The position numbers were made by a program, and so were the translations under genes. Positions 1 through 7,047 of a DNA stretch of 21,543 nt are shown in pieces. This DNA comes from Isotricha intestinalis (Eukaryota; Ciliophora; Litostomatea; Vestibuliferida; Isotrichidae), in NCBI GenBank assembly GCA_023807065.1, contig JAJJLU010003984.1, positions 1 through 21,543 of the forward strand, given 5' to 3'. Below the pieces are notes generated by a model. That model did not search any database. It was not told where the DNA came from and worked only from the letters and a program-made list of their open reading frames with translations. Position 1 is the stretch's first letter, and each line of letters begins with the position of its first letter.

Positions 1-303
1 AGCTTCCATTGAAAGTCATTTAATTTTATTACTTCATCTAATAATTCTTCATTTGATTTTTTTTAAATATTCTTCATATTTCTTTTTTGATTTAATAATA
101 TTATCATAAAAATTGTTATTTTAATTGTTTTAATTTCTAATTTTATTGGTTCATCTTTTATTTTTTCTTCTTTACTTTTTCTATTGATTTCTTTTAAAAC
201 CAATGAATCATTTTTACAATTTTTTATCAACTGACTGTTTTTTTAATTTATTATTTTCATAAAATAAAATTAAATCTTTTTTTTCATTTATTGAACTTTT
301 CAT
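1..303 (-). pseudogene. N-terminal part of a lysine/glutamate-rich gene with three frame breaks, cut by left edge
   Basis: The minus strand opens with ATG at 303-301 (MKSSINEKK) and reads as Lys/Glu/Asn-rich, coiled-coil-like protein to the window edge, but not in one frame. The first frame stops at TAA near 207. A +1 frame then carries a segment including VLKEINRKSKEEK. A third frame carries YDNIIKSKKKYEEYL, and the second frame resumes with SNEELLDEVIKLNDFQWK. Each switch can be explained by one base gained or lost in an A-run (A7 near 238-244, A4 near 119-123, A8 near 57-64). No GT-AG intron explains them. It is therefore either a decaying gene or an intact gene with homopolymer errors in the assembly. 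The family is not recognised. It is divergent from the PP2C gene, with only 83 bases between starts. Programmed frameshifting is possible but less likely with three sites. Confidence 0.5.
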
Positions 304-386
304 AAATATTCCAAAAAACCCTTAAAAATAAATATGAAAATAATTATTATCTAATATTTTATAATTTAAAAAATAAAAAATAAAAA
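304..386. promoter_or_regulatory. Short divergent promoter region
   Basis: These 83 bases separate the minus-strand start at 303 and the PP2C start at 387. They must hold both 5' flanks if the left gene is real. The segment is almost pure A/T, ending in an A-rich leader (ataaaaaataaaaaATG type) like those before the other starts in the window. No specific motif is recognised. Confidence 0.4.
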
Positions 387-1498
387 ATGGGTCAAGTAGC
401 CAATATCTTATCCAAATCTGATTCAAAGAAGCCAAAACTGAAAAATTCCCAAGATGACCAGTAAAAAAAATATATTAAAAAAAAACAAATCACTTTAAAA
501 ACTCAATTTTTAATAGACAACATATATTTGGTTTTACAAAAGATGGAATAAAGAAGGACGCAGATCAAGCAGGTCAAGACAGCTTTGACATAATATCAAG
601 AGAATTAGGTCCAAACGTATTTTACTTTGCAGTTTATGATGGTCATGGAATAAAAGGTCGTGAAGCATCATCATTTGCTCGTGAAGAGATCCACAAAGCA
701 TTAATTAAATCAAAAGAGACAATTCAGAAAATGCAAGAGAGAAAAGAAGCAGAGAAATTTTTTAGTAAATTATTTACGTCCGTTCAGAAAAAATTTAAAA
801 AAAAATCAAATGACTTTGATCGTAGTGGAACATGTGCAATATGTATATTAATAGTTAACAATCATTCATTTATAATAAACTTAGGAGATTCTCGAGCAGT
901 AATAGGACACAATCAACAAGGACAGAAAATAGTATATCAAATGAGTATAGATCACAAAGCTAATCGTCCAGATGAAAAAGAGAGAATAGAAAAAAATGGA
1001 GGATATGTAGCAGTAGAAAGAGAACATGGTTTAGGTCCATTTAGAGTTTATAGTAAAAGTGATGATGGTCCTGGTTTAGCTGTTAGTAGAAGCTTAGGTG
1101 ATGTCTTTGGACATACTGTAGGTGTTAGTGCCATTCCCGAAATTAGTTATAAGTTACTTGAAGAAAATGACTGTTTCATCATCATTGGAAGTGATGGAGT
1201 ATGGGATGTGATGAGTTCTCCTGAAGTAGTTGGGTATGTCTTTGAAAAAATTGAAAAGGAAATCACTTGGCAAAGACAAAGAATCGTTGAAGAACTTGTT
1301 CAGGAATGCAGGAATAGATGGGAACTTATTAATATTTATAAAGAAAAAATCATTTTGGAAAAAATGAGTAGTAAGGAAAAAGAAAAAGAAGGTGGACAAA
1401 ATAAAGATGGTGGAGGGGTTGCTAATAGACCACAAATTAGACAAAATATTGATGATATAACTGCTGTTATTTGCTTTTTTGGAGTTAATTTAGAGTAA
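387..1498 (+). CDS. PP2C-type (PPM) Ser/Thr protein phosphatase, probably N-myristoylated
   Basis: This is a metal-dependent protein phosphatase that removes phosphate from Ser/Thr. The gene is join(387..460,517..1498) and encodes 351 residues, close to a bare PP2C domain. Motifs in order are GQDSFD (44-49), FAVYDGHG (62-69), NLGDSRAVI (146-154), a GLAVSRSLGDVFGH block (211-224), GSDGVWD (249-255) and NIDDITAV (335-342). The metal-binding aspartates D66, D251 and D338 are all present, so it should be active. The start MGQVANI has Gly2 and an acceptable residue 6 for N-myristoylation, suggesting membrane attachment (inferred). Without the intron the reading frame would begin only at Met97 and lose the DGHG motif. 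The intron phase and the long upstream frame fix the start at 387. The gene is less AT-rich than its surroundings and the 5' half favours A-ending codons. The PPM subfamily cannot be named. Confidence 0.93.
461..516 (+). other. Spliceosomal intron, 56 nt, in PP2C gene
   Basis: The donor is CA|GTAAAA and the acceptor is TTTTAATAG|ACAA. Splicing joins CA+A into a Gln codon and links the MGQVAN exon to the frame carrying the first PP2C motifs. If retained, the frame stops at once, because the donor itself gives CAG TAA. A branch-like ACTCAAT lies about 13 bases from the acceptor. Confidence 0.88.
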
Positions 1499-1613
1499 AG
1501 GGATTTATTTTTATTTTTATTTATTGATGTTTTTTTTAATTATTTTCATTGATAATATGTTATATTAGGAATTTTAATATTTTTTTTAATCATCATTTAA
1601 AAAAATAAAAAAA

Positions 1614-3392
1614 ATGGAAAACAAAAAGAAAAACCGAATAATAGAAACATATAAATATCAATCTCTTTTAGGAGAAGGTTCCTATGGGAAAGTATATTTA
1701 GTGAGAGCAAACTTATCAAAGAAATATTATGCAATGAAGACAATAGATATAAATCTTTTAAATGAAAACCAGAAAAAAGAAGCATTACAAGAAGCAAGAA
1801 TATTAAAAAAATTAGATCATCCAAACATAATAAAATTAAAGGAAGTTTTCATAGCAAAAAAGCCAAAAGAGACATTAAATATAATAACAGAATATGCAGA
1901 TGGTGAAGATTTATCAAAGAAAATAAAAAAGCAAATTCAAGAAAAAAAGTATTTTCCAGAAGATCAAATATTAGATTGGTTTACTCAAATATGTTTGGCA
2001 GTATATTACATTCAGAAAAATAAAATATTACATAGAGATATAAAACCTCAAAATGTATTTTTGACAAAAAGTTCAATGGTAAAATTAGGTGATTTTGGTA
2101 TATCTAAAAATTTAAATGCAACATGGGAAAAAGCAGTTACATTTATAGGAACACCATATTATATTTCTCCTGAAATTGTTCAAAATCAACCTTATTCTTT
2201 TAAAAGTGATATTTGGTCTTTAGGTGTTTTATTATATGAATTAGTTTCATTAAAATATCCTTTTGATGCTTCTTCTTTACCTAAATTAATGATTAAAATT
2301 ATGAAAGGACAATACAGTAAATTAAGTAATAAAAATTATAGTACAGATATTAAAAATTTAATCTATCATTTATTAGATGTTGATCCTTCTAAAAGACCTG
2401 ATATTAAATCTATTTTAGATTTACCTATTATGAAAAATAGAATGACTCTTTTACTTAAAGAAGTTGAATATGATAAAAATTTTTCAGAGAAAGTTATTCA
2501 AGATTTTGTAAATTTTATTTTTTTTAATTTATTTTAGATTCTGAAAAAAAGAGAAAAAAAAAAAATGAAAATTCAAAATTCTGGAAATATTCAAAAAGCA
2601 AATTCTGATGTTTTACCAAAAACAAATAATTCTCCTCAAAAAGAAGAAATAAAGAAAATAAAAACAAATGAAAATATAATTGAAAATAAAAATAATAATA
2701 ATGATAAACAAGTAAATTTATTAAAAGATAAAAAAATTCAAGTAAAAGAATTAAAAGATTTTATCAATAAACAATCTTCAGATTCATTTCATAATTCAAC
2801 AGAAAAAAAAGTGAATGAATCAGAAAAAAAAACATATGAAGATTTAAAAAATTATTTGAAAAATGCAAAAGAAGAAATAAATGAAAATAAAAATAAAAAT
2901 GAAATACATAATAATACAAAAAAAAAAGAAGAATTTTATAATGTAAATAGATATATGAATATGTTATCTAGTTTTGTTAACGGGGAAGAAGAAGACAATA
3001 ATTCAACTCATAATAATACAGAAAATGAAGTAGTTGAAATTCATGAAGAAAGAGAAAATAATAATATAAGTGAAAAAGAATCTATTTTAGGAAGTAATGT
3101 TGATTTATATAAAATTAATATTTTATTACCTAAAGAAGTTGAAGAAATTAAAAAAAAAAAAAAAGAATTAGAAAAAATTTATGGTAAAGATACTATTGAA
3201 AAATTAAAAAGCTATGTTTTACAAAATACTGATAAAAATATTTTTAAATATGATGTTAAAGGTATTATTGAATTAATTAAAAATGGAATTAATAAAAAAG
3301 AATTAAAAGTTCCTCCTGAGAAAATCAATGAATTAATTAATTTAATTCCTGATATTTTTTCTTTTGTTATTGCAGATAAAATTAAAACTTAA
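1614..3392 (+). CDS. Nek (NIMA-related) Ser/Thr kinase with Lys/Asn-rich C-terminal tail
   Basis: Nek kinases act in the cell cycle and in cilia, where ciliates have many copies. The gene is join(1614..2507,2538..3392), 582 residues. The kinase domain spans about 14-277: glycine loop GEGSYGKV (20-27), Lys42 in YAMK, Glu60 of helix C, LHRDIKPQN (139-147), GDFG (159-162) and the Nek-type GTPYYISPE (179-187). All catalytic residues are present. After the intron the tail is Asn/Lys/Glu-rich and probably disordered to about residue 490. It ends in a helical block (IYGKDTIEKLKSYVL and KINELINLIPDI) that may be a docking domain. Without the 30-nt intron the gene would be split into a bare kinase and a separate Lys-rich protein. 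The phase-0 join adds nine in-frame codons before the next Met and contains no stop. The start follows an A-rich leader. It is convergent with the ADH gene. Confidence 0.9.
2508..2537 (+). other. Spliceosomal intron, 30 nt, in Nek gene
   Basis: It runs from GTAAATTTTA to TTATTTTAG. Its length is a multiple of three, so the frame is kept, but retention gives an in-frame stop formed by the acceptor TAG itself. It falls between codons 298 and 299, just after the kinase domain. Only composition and frame support it, with no transcript evidence. Confidence 0.82.
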
Positions 3393-3568
3393 TAAAAAAA
3401 ATTTATAAATAGTTTGTGTTAATTTTTCTTTAATTATAATTGCCAAAAAAAATTTAAAAAACTAATTTAATTAATAAATAAATTAAATAAAATTAAAAAA
3501 ACAAAAAAACAAACTCAAAACTCGAATAATTTTTCCTTTAAAAATAATAAAAAAATCATTTAAAGTTT
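3393..3568. terminator. Shared 3' region of convergent Nek and ADH genes
   Basis: These 176 bases are very AT-rich and lie between the TAA of the Nek gene and the TAA of the minus-strand dehydrogenase. Both 3' ends must lie here. Several AATAAA-like strings occur, but at this composition they carry little weight. Confidence 0.35.
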
Positions 3569-4669
3569 TTATTTAAATAAACCATGTTTCTTAGCATAAT
3601 CTCCGCAATTAACAACACATCTAAATTGAGGTTTCCCTTTTTCCAACTTATCAAAAGCTTTAGGAAAATCATCAAAGGAGAATTCTTCAACCATAGGATA
3701 AATATCTTTTTCACAGCAGATTTTGACCATATCCTTAATAGTATGTCTGGGAGCAACACAAGATCCGACTAACTTTACTTCCTTAACAACAAGATCCCAG
3801 CAAGTGCATCCAATACCAGAATCATCTAATGAAGGTTGTCCAACTTGAACAAAGTAACCTCCTTTGGCAACACAAGCAAAATATTTTTCAAATCCTTTTG
3901 CAGTTGGAATTGTATTGATTATGAAATCAAATTTGTTTTTCGCTGATTCCATTTCTTTCTCATTTGTTGATAATATTATATGATCTCCACCTAATTTTTT
4001 TATTAAATTCTCTTTTGAATTGCTAGTTGTAAAAATTGAAACTTCATGTCCTAATTTCTTTAAAAATTGAACTGCTAAATGACCTAAACCACCGAAACCA
4101 ATAACAGCAGTATTCATACCAGGTTTTAAATAAAGAGACATAGGTCGATAAGTAGTAGCTCCAGCACAGAATAAGGGAGCACCTTTATTAATTTTGAATT
4201 CTTTAGGTAAATGGAAGAAGAATTCAGCAGGTTGTTGAATGGCAGTAGCATAACCACCCCAATGAAAACCATAAGTGAAAGGTTCTTCACATCCAACACA
4301 TAATTCTTCATCACCTCTTTGACAATATTTACATTTATGACAACAATCTCTCATTGTTCCAAAACCTACTAAATCACCTTTTTTATAGTCTTTCACTTCT
4401 TTTCCTACTTCAGATACTTCGGCTACTATCTCATGACCAGGTGCCAATGGAAAAAGAGCTGGCCCCCATTGTTCACGTACTGTTAATACATCTGAATGAC
4501 AGAGACCTGCGTATAGGATGTTTGCTCTTAACTCGTTTGGGAGGAGAGATGGGAACTTAAATGGGAATTTTACCATCTTCTCTTTGTTTACAAATGCCCA
4601 TGCTACCCCATCTGCTTCTTTTTCTTCACAGTGTTTATATAGTTTGTGGTCGTAGGATTCTTTTGACAT
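3569..4669 (-). CDS. Zinc-dependent, probably NADP(H)-linked alcohol dehydrogenase (CAD/YahK family)
   Basis: Members of this family reduce aldehydes such as cinnamaldehyde or short aliphatic aldehydes to alcohols in the cytosol, with NADPH. The 366 residues give the full medium-chain fold. Catalytic zinc ligands are Cys57 (GLCHSD), His79-Glu80 (PGHE) and Cys168 (LFCAGATTY). The structural zinc cysteines are at 110, 113, 116 and 124 (CHKCKYCQRGDEELC). The nucleotide loop is GFGGLG (191-196), followed by TTSNSK (214-219), where a Ser instead of an acidic residue suggests NADP. No intron is seen. Length is slightly above the usual 350, with about 15 extra N-terminal residues. It has higher GC than any neighbour and uses C-ending codons more often, which may reflect high expression or acquisition from bacteria. 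Bacterial-type copies of this family are reported in anaerobic protists, but origin cannot be settled here. True substrate unknown. Confidence 0.93.
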   Translation of the reverse strand: MSKESYDHKLYKHCEEKEADGVAWAFVNKEKMVKFPFKFPSLLPNELRANILYAGLCHSDVLTVREQWGPALFPLAPGHEIVAEVSEVGKEVKDYKKGDLVGFGTMRDCCHKCKYCQRGDEELCVGCEEPFTYGFHWGGYATAIQQPAEFFFHLPKEFKINKGAPLFCAGATTYRPMSLYLKPGMNTAVIGFGGLGHLAVQFLKKLGHEVSIFTTSNSKENLIKKLGGDHIILSTNEKEMESAKNKFDFIINTIPTAKGFEKYFACVAKGGYFVQVGQPSLDDSGIGCTCWDLVVKEVKLVGSCVAPRHTIKDMVKICCEKDIYPMVEEFSFDDFPKAFDKLEKGKPQFRCVVNCGDYAKKHGLFK

Positions 4670-5170
4670 TTTTTGATATATTTTTTCTCAAATTTTTTTT
4701 TTTTATATATAAAAAAGATTATGGATTTAATTATAATTTTAGTGAAGTTTATTTTTTTGGAAGGATGTTTGAATGAATTTTTTTATTTTTTTATTAGTTT
4801 TGATTTATTTATTTTTTTTGGATTTTTAGGTTTAATTATTTATTTTATATTTTTTTTTTAAATAATTAATTATGCAAAAATATAGTTTTTTAATTCATAT
4901 AAAAAACTAAATTAATATCATAAATTTAACTTATTAAAAGATAATGTAGTTAAAAATGAAATATATTCCTTAATAAATTAATAAATAATTATTAGAACCT
5001 TCAGAAAATAATGTTATATTTCTCCAAATATAACAAACATACTTATAATATATATATTCTTTTTAATTAAGTTAATTAATATTTTTTTTCAATTATTATT
5101 ATTTTTTTTGATAATAAGGAAAAAAATTTATAAAAATTAATGGTTTATTTTATATAGTTTAATTTAAATA
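4670..5170. other. Intergenic: ADH upstream region and PWWP gene 3' flank
   Basis: These 500 bases hold no convincing gene. The part next to the ADH start (4680-4860) is strongly T-rich on the plus strand, that is A-rich upstream of the minus-strand gene, as expected for a leader and promoter. The middle part contains a perfect hairpin (separate entry). The rest is A/T with no recognised motif. Confidence 0.5.
5012..5035. repeat. Perfect 10-bp inverted repeat with CTCC loop
   Basis: TGTTATATTT (5012-5021) and AAATATAACA (5026-5035) are exact reverse complements around the 4-nt loop CTCC. It lies about 135 bases past the stop of the minus-strand PWWP gene and about 340 bases upstream of the ADH start. 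It could be a 3'-UTR hairpin, a dyad binding site or chance in AT-rich DNA. Confidence 0.6.
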
Positions 5171-5944
5171 TTATTTATTTTTTTGAAATAATTGTGCAAC
5201 TACTTGTTCTTCTAAATTAGTACAAACTGCATTAGTATATTCTTTAAATTCTCCTTCAGGAACATTTATATTAATATATTTTAACATTTTTCCTATATTT
5301 GTTTTTTTTAAAAAATGAATTGGTTCATTCATTTTATAATCTTTTAAAAATTCTAAAACTTTTGAAAAAGTTTCTTTTTCTTCTTCTAATATAGTAATAT
5401 TTTTATTTTGAATATGTCTTGTTATATAAAGTAAATAAAGAATTATTTTATTAATGATATCAGCATTTTCTTTATCTTTTCCTTTATAAACTGGAATAAA
5501 AGAATTATTCGTTTTTAAAGGATTTTTCTTTTTTGAAATGTTATTATTTTTAGAATAAATTCTTTTTCTTTTTTTTTTCGTGAATTTATTAGAATTTTTA
5601 TCTTCTTTACTATTAATAGCATTATTTTCATCATAACCTTTTTCTTTAACTTGATTTTTTTTCATAATATTAATATCTTCAAAATATAAACTTTTAGCTT
5701 CATTAATTGCAGATAATAAATCTTTTTTTTTAGTTTGAGAAAAATTATCTAATTCTTTTTCAAACTTAGCTAAATCTCTTTTAAATAAAGAAGCATGACT
5801 ATTATCTCCTATAAAATTACATATATATTTTTTTTCTTTATTTTCATCATTAATTTCAGAAACTGTTGCTGGCCACCAAGGATAACCTCTTATTTTTGCC
5901 CAAACAATTTCACCAATTAAAAAATTATTATTTGAATTATCCAT
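5171..5944 (-). CDS. PWWP-domain chromatin protein with C-terminal helical domain (LEDGF/TFIIS-N-like)
   Basis: PWWP domains read methylated histone H3 together with DNA. The protein has 257 residues. The PWWP domain is at the N-terminus (about 9-65): IGEIVWAKIRGYPWWPATV covers 10-28, followed by a FIGDNSHASL segment that forms the later strands. A basic stretch (KKKRKR near 124-129, SKKK near 137-140) should act as a nuclear signal. The last 95 residues are predicted helical and contain TNIGKMLKYI, resembling the GK-containing helix of TFIIS N-terminal/LEDGF integrase-binding domains. Together, PWWP followed by such a domain is the layout of LEDGF/HDGF-related coactivators, so a role in transcription elongation on marked chromatin is plausible. 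The second domain is only a likely match. The start is the first ATG, with an A-rich leader on that strand. No intron is seen. Confidence 0.85.
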   Translation of the reverse strand: MDNSNNNFLIGEIVWAKIRGYPWWPATVSEINDENKEKKYICNFIGDNSHASLFKRDLAKFEKELDNFSQTKKKDLLSAINEAKSLYFEDINIMKKNQVKEKGYDENNAINSKEDKNSNKFTKKKRKRIYSKNNNISKKKNPLKTNNSFIPVYKGKDKENADIINKIILYLLYITRHIQNKNITILEEEKETFSKVLEFLKDYKMNEPIHFLKKTNIGKMLKYININVPEGEFKEYTNAVCTNLEEQVVAQLFQKNK

Positions 5945-7047
5945 TATTTTATTTATAATTTATTATTATTGAATCTTTATTAAGTTCAATCAATTATTTC
6001 ATAACAAATCTAATTATTTAAAAATTTTTTTTATTTATATATAATATAATAAACCTAAAAAAAAATATAATTTAAAAATAATGAAAATTTTATTTTAATA
6101 TATTAACTTATAAATTATGATATTTTTATTGAGCTAAGATATTATCATGAGGTTTAATAAATTGAAAATTAATAATTTTATAATTTGTGGAAAATTGATG
6201 ACTTTTTCTCCAAAATAAAAAACATAACATCCTCTTTGTCCATGCTCACAATTTTCCTCTTGAAGTAATATCTTCACCATTAAATCCATTATTTTTTTTA
6301 AAAATTATATGATTTTCAGTATTATTGTCATTAATATAAAATTCATAATTTTATATAATATTTAATTCTTTTTCTATAAGTAATAAAGAGACTTTTAAAA
6401 TATAATTCATTTTGAAATAAAGTAATTCTTTAATTTTATTTAATATACCCCAAAAAATATAAATTGATTACAATATAACATATTTTCTCTATTATAATAG
6501 AACAAGGAAATTTACATCCACACTAATTTTAATTTGGAAATCTTGCCTTATAATTTTTATATTTTTAACCAAAATAAATTTTTTTCTTTTAAAGTTAAAT
6601 ATTGATTTCCTATCATGAAATTTTAATCATATTCATAATATTTCTATCTATATTCATCTAATAAATTAATATATTCATAAGATTTCTTATATTTTCTTGT
6701 TACAATTCCATTTAATTATTTTTCCTTTTATTTTATTTATTATTTATTAAAGAACATATCATTTGATAAGAACATACTTTTTCATAAATTTCTACGACTT
6801 TTTATTTTCTCTGATATTATTCTATTTACTCTCAGTACTTAACTCACTTTTGATATTCCCAGAGAATCCATTTTTTTATGTATTTTTTTAAATTTATTCA
6901 TTGTTTCTTATTTTTCTTATATATTTTTTTCTGTTTAATGATTTTTATTAGGTAATTATCTTATTACTTTTTATTGTTTAATTATATATATATTTTTTTT
7001 TTTTCTTCATGTAAAAGTTGATTTATAGTTTCTGTAAAAAAAATAAA
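5945..7047. other. About 1.1 kb without an intact gene; upstream flanks plus a decayed gene
   Basis: The ends of this segment are the upstream flanks of the minus-strand PWWP gene (5945 to about 6120) and of CNB protein 1 (about 6905-7047, rich in T-runs and TA repeats). The middle (about 6130-6901) is less AT-rich and looks like the remains of a minus-strand gene, entered separately. No RNA gene is recognised. Confidence 0.5.
6130..6901 (-). pseudogene. Probable decayed minus-strand gene
   Basis: Read on the minus strand from about 6901, one frame gives protein-like stretches such as MDSLGISKVS, RIISEKIKSRRNL, NGIVTRKYKKSYEYINLLDE and IGNQYLTLKEKNLFWLKI. It is interrupted by about 12 stops (ten TAA, one TAG, one TGA) before shifting frame near 6420. 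Later pieces include FNGEDITSRGKL and a 51-codon open frame (6289-6134) with CEHGQRGCYVFYFGEKV. The latter faintly resembles the start of a CNB fold (compare GEKGNRCYILIIGN in the adjacent gene), too short to be sure. The plus strand is pyrimidine-rich and GC is near that of genes, well above true spacers. Twelve stops in about 156 codons is close to what random DNA of this composition would give, so stop counts do not support it. The case rests on composition and residue pattern. Confidence 0.4.

Noticed and set aside
4354..4861. Several plus-strand open frames over the ADH start region
   Set aside because: They overlap the ADH gene in antisense or translate T-runs, and have no domain features.
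6961..7010. TA and T repeats before CNB protein 1 as a special element
   Set aside because: Simple A/T tracts of this kind occur in nearly every spacer of the window.
7018..7047. Upstream TTG start for CNB protein 1
   Set aside because: Nuclear genes rarely start at TTG, and an ATG in an A-rich leader follows ten codons later.
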